A DNA stretch of 64,000 bases from Emticicia oligotrophica DSM 17448. Lineage in GTDB: Bacteria > Bacteroidota > Bacteroidia > Cytophagales > Spirosomataceae. Position 1 is the first letter of the stretch; each line of letters starts with the position of its first letter. Shown in pieces: positions 9,741 to 17,740 of the stretch. A model generated the notes under the pieces. That model searched no databases. It was not told where the DNA came from and saw only the letters and a program-made list of their open reading frames with translations. A program made the position numbers and the translations under genes. The stretch is from positions 1-64,000 of the forward strand of contig NC_018742.1 of NCBI RefSeq assembly GCF_000263195.1, written 5' to 3'.

Positions 9741-10418
9741 CTATGCTACATTTTTCAAAAGATTCATGTTCCAAGAGGGAGAAATAAAGCCGTTTGGAAT
9801 ACCTCCTATTTCTTGCCATTTCTGCAAAAGCATTTGGTATTTATTTCTGCCATCTTTGATAAAATTGGGGTGGGCAAGTGCATCAAAAACAAAAATATCA
9901 TAGGGTTCTTTTTTCTGCACTCCAACAAAAAAGAAACAACTTTTGCTTGGCGTTTGTCTATTATGAGCATCTAAGTAAAAAGCCGCTTGGCGGTCATATT
10001 CGTATTGATAACAAGATTTTACAAAAGCATTGTAACTTCGCTGACTGGTGGTTTTAATATCAACAATGATATTTTTTCTACACACCAAATCTAATTTGGC
10101 CTTACATGGCAGCTTTGTTTGTTTATCGTTAAATAGAATGCCCATTTCGTTATGACTTCCATTCAAAACCCAACTACAAAAACGGTTTTGTTTGATTCTT
10201 GAAATGAGATTTTCAATCAAATCAATATCAACATCTTGCGGAATAATTATTGGCGAATGGGGTTCTAATAGTTTACTATGTAATACAGACCCAAAGGCAA
10301 AGGCCTTATAAGGTTTGAATGGATTTAAGCCAAAAAGATAATTTTTAAACTCGGTCAAATCTGAATTAGAAATACTTGGATACGCTCGATAATTATTTAT
10401 AAATACATTGTTTTGCAT
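9741..10418 (-). CDS. RecE/YqaJ-like PD-(D/E)XK nuclease
   Basis: Predicted DNA exonuclease of the RecE/Cas4 superfamily (225 aa). Motifs in order: AFAFGSVLHSKLLEP (the G..H motif common to RecE-like proteins), KLPCKAKLDLV (acidic residue of the PD motif), IIVDIKTT (D-x-K), and YEYDRQAAFYLDA (the Q..Y motif). This is the signature of phage and plasmid recombination exonucleases, which resect double-strand ends for a single-strand annealing partner. The neighbouring DUF932 and 209-aa proteins complete a recombination-like module typical of mobile elements. Confidence 0.8.
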   Translation of the reverse strand: MQNNVFINNYRAYPSISNSDLTEFKNYLFGLNPFKPYKAFAFGSVLHSKLLEPHSPIIIPQDVDIDLIENLISRIKQNRFCSWVLNGSHNEMGILFNDKQTKLPCKAKLDLVCRKNIIVDIKTTSQRSYNAFVKSCYQYEYDRQAAFYLDAHNRQTPSKSCFFFVGVQKKEPYDIFVFDALAHPNFIKDGRNKYQMLLQKWQEIGGIPNGFISPSWNMNLLKNVA

Positions 10419-10469
10419 AAAAAATGAAGTTTTAAACCATTTTGTAAGCTCAAAATGGTTTGATTAGAA

Positions 10470-11285
10470 TTAAACCCAAGCCTCACAAAACCTAAATGCT
10501 TCTTCATTGATTCGGGCAGCCCCACCGAGAACATTACCAAAAACGTTTTCACGGTTTCGACGTACATGAGTTGTAAAATTGGTAATACCTTGTACTAAAC
10601 CAAAAGCGGTATCTCCCAAAACTATACATTCTTTCTCGATACAAGTATTGATATTTGTAATAAGGTTTTTCTTTCTCGAAGTCAATTCTTCATTCCCTAA
10701 TTTTTCCTCTTCGCTCATTCTTACCAATCTTTCAACCAAAGCAGTTTTGATTGATTCATCAATTTCAACGTTTTGCATTTCTTCCATTTTTGAAAAAAGC
10801 AACTGTCGTTGTTGCATATACGTTTCAAAGTTTTTCAATAAACCTTCAATTTTTTGGTCGTGGTTTTTGGTGTGGTGTATTTGCAACTGACGAAAGATTT
10901 TTGAGAAACGATTTTTACAACGAATCATCATCGAACTATTGCCAATAAAAAATCCTGTACTGCTGTCGTGGCTGTTGCCGATAAGCATATAATCAGTGAA
11001 GTCATAACCCGAAACTTTTATTGGCTCGGTACACTCCAAAAATGCCAAAACCTTTTTTCCTCCCTCAAATTCATCATAACAACGTATCGGGAAACCTGTA
11101 ATTTCGTTCATTCGCTCAACTACTTCCAAAAATCTTTCGTTGCTGGTGGGTGTGTAGCTTTGCTTGGTTACATTCAATAATTTATTGGTATCGTTTCTAA
11201 AAATGGCTTTATGACTTGTCAAAACTGTATCATTTGAGAAAATAGGTTTTTCTACAATGTCCCACGAGAGTGTATTTGATTCCAT
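10470..11285 (-). CDS. DUF932 family protein
   Basis: A 271-aa DUF932-like protein (family common on plasmids and integrative elements; function unclear). The N-terminal region KPIFSNDTVLTSHKAIFRNDT plus SYTPTSNERFLEVVERM matches the family pattern, as does the central MMIRCKNRFSKIF. It is carried on the same strand as the RecE-like nuclease, 51 bases upstream of it. Co-occurrence with a RecE-like enzyme suggests DNA maintenance or recombination, but that is inference. Confidence 0.75.
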   Translation of the reverse strand: MESNTLSWDIVEKPIFSNDTVLTSHKAIFRNDTNKLLNVTKQSYTPTSNERFLEVVERMNEITGFPIRCYDEFEGGKKVLAFLECTEPIKVSGYDFTDYMLIGNSHDSSTGFFIGNSSMMIRCKNRFSKIFRQLQIHHTKNHDQKIEGLLKNFETYMQQRQLLFSKMEEMQNVEIDESIKTALVERLVRMSEEEKLGNEELTSRKKNLITNINTCIEKECIVLGDTAFGLVQGITNFTTHVRRNRENVFGNVLGGAARINEEAFRFCEAWV

Positions 11286-11343
11286 ACTTTTGATTTATAA
11301 TTTGGATTAAAATAGGGTAGGGGGAGTTTCACCCCCTAAATGC

Positions 11344-11973
11344 TTAGTTTAGAATTGTTTCAGTTACTTCGTCTAATCGCTCAACCTTCGGGACTGGTGG
11401 TAAAAAGAAAGTATCCGATACCAAACTTTTATTATATACTGCCGTAGGTGTCAACGTATCTTCACGGTAGATGTGGTGGTCTAAAGCAAACTCACGGTAT
11501 TCTTTTACTTTTTCAAGGTCGGCATCTTCAATATCAAACTCCGCAATGAAATATTTACCTTTTTCGCTTGTTTTTTCCTTAGAAGAGATATTTACCACAA
11601 AATCGGCAAAGGTTTTAGGGTTTTGAAGGCTTCCACGATAAAAGATACTTTGCATTACTTTTTTGAGGTTGTTTACACTCGAATTATTGAACATCACAAC
11701 CGCCACACAATTATCTTTGTCAATAAAAAATACTTCGCCCCATTCTTCCTTTCTATCTCTCGCAAAAAGGTTTTCTTCAAAGAAACGCCACGCAATCGGT
11801 TGCATTTTGAGTTTTGCTCCAATATCATTTCCATCAAGATAAAATTTGCCTACTTGCCCATTAAAGCGATATTCTCTTGGGTTTCCTGTTAGATAGCGAT
11901 AAATAGATAAAACTTCACCGTTTGTTTCATCAACTGTTTGATAAGATTTGATAGAAAGAGATTTGTTTGACAT
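11344..11973 (-). CDS. Mobile-element accessory protein, unknown function
   Basis: A 209-aa protein not recognised, mixed alpha/beta, no signal peptide. It is the first gene of the minus-strand run that continues into DUF932 and the RecE-like nuclease. A single-strand annealing protein would be expected with a RecE-type exonuclease, and this gene occupies that position, but no RecT or Erf motif is visible to me. Confidence 0.6.
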   Translation of the reverse strand: MSNKSLSIKSYQTVDETNGEVLSIYRYLTGNPREYRFNGQVGKFYLDGNDIGAKLKMQPIAWRFFEENLFARDRKEEWGEVFFIDKDNCVAVVMFNNSSVNNLKKVMQSIFYRGSLQNPKTFADFVVNISSKEKTSEKGKYFIAEFDIEDADLEKVKEYREFALDHHIYREDTLTPTAVYNKSLVSDTFFLPPVPKVERLDEVTETILN

Positions 11974-12729
11974 GATTGTAAAAGTTTAAAAGTTTTTGTA
12001 AATGATTTGGCGTTCGGTAAACTTTCGCATTTTTTCTTTCCCATCTCATTACCTGTTTTTTTCAGATAGATGATGTATGAGCCGACCAATGTTTGGTCTT
12101 TTTTCAATACTTCGGAAGAGGTTATTTCCCTTCTTCGTAGGCAAGAATCTTATCGAAACTGCGAAAAGCAAAAAGAACGCCAAATGAAAAGCAGTCATGG
12201 GCTTGACGGACAAGGGCGAAATGCGGAAGTTGGGAGGGTTCCCTTCGGGATACCCAAACTGCACAAATGAGCTAAGTTTACCCTTGTCAGTCAAAAAGCC
12301 AACGACTGCAATTTTGCTGTTCTCTTTTGTAATCGCTGTTTTGATGATTTTTGGTAGAAGGAGGAAATAATACTGTATAGAGATATTGAAAAGCGAATAC
12401 TCAAAATTCTGTCGGTTTGTATGTATCAGTTGAACAAATTCAGTAACCTGAGCAGGGGAGAAAATCTTGGAAAACTTCTCCTTTCATTCAATAACTCAAT
12501 TTCTATTCATTTCATTTTACCAGCTCCCAGTGCAACGGGTGCGGAAAATGAAGAATGAATAGGAATTGTGTTGATCCTTTGTGTGCAAGTCAAATAATTA
12601 ATTTTCTTTCAAAAATTGTTTATTTGACGGTGGCAGTGTGCCGGGATATTCCCCTATAATTAAAAATAATACTTCTTTTCTTTTTATATTGTAACCTAAT
12701 TGGATAATACATTATAGAGAGGTGCATAT
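11974..12729. other. Structured non-coding interval
   Basis: No convincing gene. It contains at least four inverted repeats: 12203-12216 with 12281-12294 (13 of 14 pairs), enclosing a small TCCC-TTC-GGGA hairpin near 12240; GGAGAA/TTCTCC around 12455-12482; 12497-12518 with 12545-12568 (about 21 pairs around a GC-rich apex); and 12589-12597 with 12620-12628 (9 perfect pairs). This density suggests a structured RNA, an origin or transfer site, or regulatory DNA for the flanking operons. Its base composition differs from the flanking AT-rich genes. Confidence 0.5.
12203..12294. ncRNA. Candidate structured RNA element
   Basis: The outer stem TTGACGGACAAGGG (12203-12216) pairs with CCCTTGTCAGTCAA (12281-12294) with one mismatch. 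The interior has AGTTGGG facing CCCAAACT and a TCCCTTCGGGA apical hairpin. The nested arrangement is more RNA-like than a simple operator. Expression and strand are unknown. Confidence 0.35.
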
Positions 12730-13329
12730 ATGATTTTTCAAAAAAAGACATACACAGAAATCCTTAATCTTATTTCAGACGATAGGAATAAAGGCTTAGA
12801 GGCCATTTATCAGCAATATGGTAGAAAGTGGTATAACTATGCTATTAAATCTTGGAAGATGTCAGAAGATGATACTTGGGACGTGATTTACAATACATTT
12901 AATGATGTACTATCAAATATTAATAATTATAAGATTGAATCGCAGATACATTTTGACAATATCCTATTCAAGATTTTTATAAATAATTTAAAGAAATCGT
13001 ATAATAAACAAAAACTAAAAGATGAAAAAATAAACTTTGTTTCATTTGATGATTTGAACGGAGAAGAGAATGAGGAAAATTTTGAAATTGAGAGTAGCAC
13101 ATTTGAAGATTTTTTAAATGAAGAAATTGAAAGTAAAAATCTAATAAAACTCCAAAAATCGCTTAATAAGTTAGACCCTATTGAAAGGGACTTACTCCTG
13201 CTGAAAGTACAGAATTTTACTTATGATGAGATAGCAAAGTTGTTAAATGTTGAAAACAATCATCTAAAAGTAAGTTTATTCAGAGCCAAACAGAAATTGA
13301 TAAAGATTTATAATCAGATTGAAATATGA
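12730..13329 (+). CDS. ECF-type sigma-70 factor heading the Argonaute operon
   Basis: A 199-aa RNA polymerase sigma factor. The N-terminus (residues 17-60, GLEAIYQQYGRKWYNYA..) fits region 2, and the C-terminus (about 140-195) fits region 4 with a helix-turn-helix: NKLDPIERDLLLLKVQNFTY then DEIAKLLNVENNHLKVSLFR. There is a purine-rich AGAGAGG 6-12 bases before the ATG. It overlaps the next gene by 4 bases (ATGA), so it is the first gene of the six-gene operon. No transmembrane anti-sigma factor is adjacent. It may direct transcription of the operon itself or of remote targets; a defence operon carrying its own sigma factor is unusual. Confidence 0.85.
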   Translation: MIFQKKTYTEILNLISDDRNKGLEAIYQQYGRKWYNYAIKSWKMSEDDTWDVIYNTFNDVLSNINNYKIESQIHFDNILFKIFINNLKKSYNKQKLKDEKINFVSFDDLNGEENEENFEIESSTFEDFLNEEIESKNLIKLQKSLNKLDPIERDLLLLKVQNFTYDEIAKLLNVENNHLKVSLFRAKQKLIKIYNQIEI

Positions 13330-13868
13330 CAAGCAATAGTAAATTAGACCAAGCTTTGAAATTCTTGATTTTAACCGATAAGGTTGATTTAGAAACGCTT
13401 CGAAGACAAGTTGATAGTCAAGAGATTATTAACGAAATGCCTAAATTTAAACAAGAGTTATTGTTTTCAAAATTGGTTTTCGAGCCTGTTAGTCTTGGTA
13501 GTTTATTTTCGTCTAAGTTGATGCTAAAAAAACTATCAATTGATACTTTGGCGAGTAAACTTGGCGTTGCTCCTAATCTAATAGCGGATTTATTGACAGA
13601 TAAGGTTATTCCTAACAAAGTACCAATAGTAATAATGAAGAAATTATTGAATGATTTTCAACTAACATTCAATGACGTTGAGCAGGCAATCAATAGAACT
13701 TTTGAATTATTTAAAAACCAAACGAATAATGCACTATCAGTAGCAATGCACAGAAAAGGTAGTGAAGGACGGTTTTTTCAAAAAGAAACATCTTCAAATA
13801 TTTATACAGAAGAGGTTAAAGATAAATATATAGATGACCTAAGACAAATAATGGAAGAATCGAAATGA
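13326..13868 (+). CDS. HTH protein in the Argonaute operon
   Basis: A 180-aa cytoplasmic protein. Residues about 66-106 (KKLSIDTLASKLGVAPNLIA and on) look like an XRE-type helix-turn-helix. The N-terminal 60 residues are helical, and the C-terminal 50 are polar (SEGRFFQKETSSNIYTEEV) and may be disordered. It overlaps the sigma factor and the nuclease gene by 4 bases each. Position and fold suggest a regulator of the sigma factor, either anti-sigma-like or an operator-binding repressor. That role is inferred. Confidence 0.6.
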   Translation: MTSNSKLDQALKFLILTDKVDLETLRRQVDSQEIINEMPKFKQELLFSKLVFEPVSLGSLFSSKLMLKKLSIDTLASKLGVAPNLIADLLTDKVIPNKVPIVIMKKLLNDFQLTFNDVEQAINRTFELFKNQTNNALSVAMHRKGSEGRFFQKETSSNIYTEEVKDKYIDDLRQIMEESK

Positions 13869-14881
13869 AATGGAGTTATTCTGATAGCAATTGTTTTTTT
13901 CAATGCCGTAGACTCTATTATTTGAGTAGTGTCTTAGCAAATTCTATCTCAAAAGACCCTTTAAGGAAAAGAGCCTATTTTGTCAAAAACTCAATGAATT
14001 TTGATATGTGGGCGGGGCATATTGTAGATAAATTCATATCAAAAATACTAATACCTGCTATCAATGATGGTCTTGAAATTAATTTTGATGAATATGCCGC
14101 TTTAGCAGTTGAAATAGGAAAAAAGCAGTTTGATTTTTCAGCTAACAAACTTTATGAAAGCTCAAACAAAACAGAAGGCGATATTGAGTATTGTGTTTTA
14201 GATATTCATGAATTAAATAAGCCTTATGATGAATCTGAAATAGGAAAAGTTTATGAAAAGGTTCGATTAGCAATTTTGAATTTCCCCAAAATTAAGATGT
14301 TTAACACAAATGTCTCATTGTATCAGCATTTGTGTAATAATAAAGATTGGTTAATGCCAGATATTACTAATACAGGATTTGCCATTGATAACATCAACGT
14401 TTTTCCTCAAATTGATTTACGAGTATCGGGTGCAACATTTATTGATTGGAAAGTATCACAAAGCCAGATTAGCGATTACTCTCGTCAACTATCAATTATT
14501 GGTTTGGTTGCGTATGAAAACCGAAAGAAGAGAAATCAAACAGGAGAGAATCCAAGAAAAATTGATTATGACCATATTTCGCTTTTTGAAGTAAATCTTA
14601 TTAAGGGTACAATAAAACAGCATTCATTTAATGAAAATATTGCCAATAATGTCTATGACCATATCTTTTTAAATAGTAGAGATATTAGCTTAATCAGGCA
14701 AAAAGATGATAAACCCTCCTATGTAACTATGATAAAATATGAACAGACCGAGGGACATGGATGTAGTTTATGTAAATTTTATGAGTTGTGTACGCATTTA
14801 ACAAATAGTAAACATAATTATGATGAAGCCGCATATTTTAAATCACTCACAGATGAATTCGCAAACACTTTACACGATTAG
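13865..14881 (+). CDS. Cas4/AddB-like PD-(D/E)XK nuclease with Fe-S cysteines
   Basis: A 338-aa predicted nuclease. The catalytic core is visible: D184 in PQIDLRV, then D194-W-K196 in FIDWKVS, with QISDYSRQLSIIGLVAY after it as the Q..Y helix. One cysteine near the N-terminus (FQCRRLYY, C14) and three near the C-terminus (C300, C303, C309 in GCSLCKFYELC) match the split four-cysteine iron-sulphur clamp of Cas4, AddB and RecB-like nucleases. Those enzymes process single-stranded ends. Immediately upstream of and overlapping the Argonaute gene, it is a good candidate for making or trimming guides, or degrading targets. Confidence 0.82.
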   Translation: MKWSYSDSNCFFQCRRLYYLSSVLANSISKDPLRKRAYFVKNSMNFDMWAGHIVDKFISKILIPAINDGLEINFDEYAALAVEIGKKQFDFSANKLYESSNKTEGDIEYCVLDIHELNKPYDESEIGKVYEKVRLAILNFPKIKMFNTNVSLYQHLCNNKDWLMPDITNTGFAIDNINVFPQIDLRVSGATFIDWKVSQSQISDYSRQLSIIGLVAYENRKKRNQTGENPRKIDYDHISLFEVNLIKGTIKQHSFNENIANNVYDHIFLNSRDISLIRQKDDKPSYVTMIKYEQTEGHGCSLCKFYELCTHLTNSKHNYDEAAYFKSLTDEFANTLHD

Positions 14882-17342
14882 GAATCTTGCGGAAATTAAT
14901 TTTTCGTATAAGTTAGTGCCTCTATCTATCAACAAGATAATAGGTTTAGAGAACCTGTACTATACTGATTTAATGAATATTGCGTATAAAATCGGTTCAT
15001 TAACCAATGGTCCGGCTGTAATTATTACAAAGAATAGCAGAAAGTATGTAGCAATTCCGTCTGATAAAACTTTTGAAACAGACATTTTTTTAGGGAAAAT
15101 GGGAAGAGTTAAACTTGAACTCCCAAAAGATGCACCAAGTTTTAATTTGAAATTCAATAATTGTAGTGATGAAGAATATAATTTGATTGAAAAGTTTTTA
15201 GAGTTTGCAATCAGAAAGCAGATTAAAGAAAAATATAACTTGATAGAAGACGGAGCAGGGAAACTGTTTCCTAAACAACCCTTATTAAATATTCCCAATG
15301 CCAATATTGATGTATTGGAAGGGTTTACTTTTAGGATTGTACCAGAAGGGAAAAAACTTGCTCATGTTTGCGTTGATGTTACCCACAGAAATATCTCTAA
15401 ATCGTCAACTTCTGAAAGCGTTACTATTCATAATAAAGAGCGAATGAAAGGAAGATACACTAATTCGACTCGTGGTAGAAAAGCTTTATTAAAATTTGGT
15501 GATTATTGGTTTCCAATAGAAATATTGGGTTTCGGAGAATCTATTTCAAACCAAACTTTTATAGATAAAAACTTCAATGAAAGAACGGTCGAGGAATATA
15601 CAATTACCGAAACCAAGCATCATAAAAATAAGATTACAGCATTAAATCCAGAAGAAGTTAGTGTTATTTATTGCAACCCTGGAAAAAGAAAACAAGGTCC
15701 TCCAAAACACTGTGCCTCATCATTGGTCTATCTTTTATATACCACCAAAGATGCAGAGATGCAGAGCTTGCATTCTACTTCTATCCTGAAAACCTATCGA
15801 AGATTCAAAAATATTAACCAAATTGTCTTTGATTATTTTAAAAATATTAAATATAATGGTCAATTCATTAACGTTGATTTTAGACCTAAGCAAGAGGAAT
15901 TGCAGGTGCTAAAATCAAAAGATTTGCTGTTTGCAAATGACCATAAATTGAATCTATATGATTATAAAACAGGGTTAATCAATCAAGACTTAGGCAAAAA
16001 ACGTCGATTAGGTGTTCTGAAAAATGGTATTTTAGGAAAAGACATTTTCGACCCACAGTATTTGTTTGTTCCAAAAGACTCGGCTGATTATGAAGTAATT
16101 GAGGGCATTTTTGATGGATTCAAAAGGGATTTTACAAAAAAAGTAAAAGACTTAGCCAACACATTCAATGGTTTTACAAAAGTTGTTCAGTACGATTATA
16201 GACCAAATTTATCAGCTAAACGACAAGTAGATTTAATAAAAGAAGCAGCTTTGAGTGAAGATGTAGGAGAAGGATGTGCTATTTTTGTAATACCAGATAG
16301 TCCATATTCTTCAAAAAGAAGAAATTCAAAAAATGATGAGAGCCTGAACAGGTTGCATAACTGCTTAAAAAATGGGTTCTTTTCTTCAAAACTGAAATTT
16401 CAGTGTGTTTCGTATAGTGAATTAGAGCGACACTACGAAGGTTTTATGGAAGATAATGAATTCGTTTATAAAGTAGTTGATACAGCCTATGGCTTTGAAA
16501 ACCAGTTGTTTTATTTGGCTCTTGAGTATCTCAATTTGAATTTTATGTTTCCTTATGCTTTGGCACAAAACCTCAATTATGATATATATGTAGGTATTGA
16601 TGTACATGATAGATATGCTGGTTTTTCGTTTCTTTATAAAAATGCAGGTAAAATATATTTAAAATATAAAGACGTTCCTCTGAAAGACAAACATTCCAGA
16701 GCTGAAAAACTATCGGCTGAACAAATTTTAGAAATCATAGAACCGACATTAAGAGAGCATATCAAAGAGTTTTGTCCGAACCCTAATGGTATGGTCTTAT
16801 TGCGTGATGGTAATAGCCACGGAGGAGAAGAGAAAGCGGTGTTACAAATAATTGACCACTTTTCTGCCGAAAACTTACTAAATAAAGATACTTTCAAGTG
16901 GGCAGTTGTTGATTTACACAAAAATAGTGCAGTACCTTTGAGAGCTTCTTTATCGGCAACCCCCGAAAGAAAATACGAATTACCAACCATTGGAACAATT
17001 AAACGATTAGGCAGAAATTTTGAAGAAGCATTTATGTTCAATACGGGATTTCCGTTTGACATTAGAGGTTCAGCAAAGCCTGTTCATTATACTTTTGTCG
17101 CAGGAAATGCCAACTTTGATAAGATTTTGGAAGATTTGTTTTCACAAACTATGTTAGCATTTTCTGCTCCTGATAGACCAAACTCATTGCCAGTAATTAT
17201 AAAACTATTGGATTTTTATTTGGGTTCGTGGGCTCACGGTGAGAAAAACTGGAATAATCAAGAAGAGGAAACAAATCTTCTTCCTCTTGATTTTATACAG
17301 CAAGAAACATTTGAAGAAATTGTAAATGATGATAGCATCTAA
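14853..17342 (+). CDS. Long prokaryotic Argonaute, predicted catalytic
   Basis: An 829-aa long pAgo. I chose the ATG at 14853 (MNSQTLYTIRNL); an in-frame start at 14820 would lengthen the overlap with the nuclease gene. The C-terminal PIWI domain shows a plausible DEDX set: D583 in VGIDVHD, E618 in SRAEKL (35 residues on, where the glutamate finger is expected), D652 in LLRDGN, and D787 in LLDFY. The length leaves room for N, PAZ and MID domains. pAgos use short guides to cut or bind invading nucleic acid. No APAZ, Sir2 or TIR partner is present; the context instead gives a Cas4-like nuclease, sigma factor and metalloprotease. The E and final D assignments are by spacing only. Confidence 0.88.
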   Translation: MNSQTLYTIRNLAEINFSYKLVPLSINKIIGLENLYYTDLMNIAYKIGSLTNGPAVIITKNSRKYVAIPSDKTFETDIFLGKMGRVKLELPKDAPSFNLKFNNCSDEEYNLIEKFLEFAIRKQIKEKYNLIEDGAGKLFPKQPLLNIPNANIDVLEGFTFRIVPEGKKLAHVCVDVTHRNISKSSTSESVTIHNKERMKGRYTNSTRGRKALLKFGDYWFPIEILGFGESISNQTFIDKNFNERTVEEYTITETKHHKNKITALNPEEVSVIYCNPGKRKQGPPKHCASSLVYLLYTTKDAEMQSLHSTSILKTYRRFKNINQIVFDYFKNIKYNGQFINVDFRPKQEELQVLKSKDLLFANDHKLNLYDYKTGLINQDLGKKRRLGVLKNGILGKDIFDPQYLFVPKDSADYEVIEGIFDGFKRDFTKKVKDLANTFNGFTKVVQYDYRPNLSAKRQVDLIKEAALSEDVGEGCAIFVIPDSPYSSKRRNSKNDESLNRLHNCLKNGFFSSKLKFQCVSYSELERHYEGFMEDNEFVYKVVDTAYGFENQLFYLALEYLNLNFMFPYALAQNLNYDIYVGIDVHDRYAGFSFLYKNAGKIYLKYKDVPLKDKHSRAEKLSAEQILEIIEPTLREHIKEFCPNPNGMVLLRDGNSHGGEEKAVLQIIDHFSAENLLNKDTFKWAVVDLHKNSAVPLRASLSATPERKYELPTIGTIKRLGRNFEEAFMFNTGFPFDIRGSAKPVHYTFVAGNANFDKILEDLFSQTMLAFSAPDRPNSLPVIIKLLDFYLGSWAHGEKNWNNQEEETNLLPLDFIQQETFEEIVNDDSI

Positions 17343-17353
17343 AAAATAAGGCC

Positions 17354-17740
17354 ATGAGCGAAACAACCTATCTTATGAAAGACTACGAAGAAACGGCTTC
17401 GATGTCTGAAAAACTAAATGAGGCTTTAATGATACTAAAAAAGCAAAGCCTTATTGCTGATGCGAATACATATAAAAAATACCCTTTTTTAAAACTACAG
17501 CCAGAAGAACTGGAAGATGCACAAAATGAAATAGTTGATTTTTTAGATGATATGGTGTCTTCAGAAACATTATTGAACTTAAAAGCAAAAATTAGCGAAA
17601 AAGAAGTAGCGAATCTTAAACAAAAGATAAAACAAGGAAATGCACTCGAAAAAAATAACTTTGAGGTTTTAGGTAATCTTTTAAATGTCGTGAATCAACA
17701 AAGAACAAGTCTATTTAGAAAAATAAGTAACCGCCGCTAA
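17354..17740 (+). CDS. Small helical protein in the Argonaute operon
   Basis: A 128-aa protein of unknown family, almost entirely helical and acidic/basic patterned: heptad-like leucines in residues 15-35 and 85-120 (SEKEVANLKQKIKQGNALEK) suggest a coiled coil, with a basic end (SLFRKISNRR). It starts 11 bases after the Argonaute stop, and its stop overlaps the next start (TAATG). It may be an adaptor between Argonaute and the metalloprotease-like protein; this is inference. Confidence 0.65.
   Translation: MSETTYLMKDYEETASMSEKLNEALMILKKQSLIADANTYKKYPFLKLQPEELEDAQNEIVDFLDDMVSSETLLNLKAKISEKEVANLKQKIKQGNALEKNNFEVLGNLLNVVNQQRTSLFRKISNRR

Noticed and set aside
12070-12294. Overlapping frames on both strands (66-81 codons).
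   Set aside because: They coincide with the inverted-repeat structure, lack family resemblance and have no operon partner.
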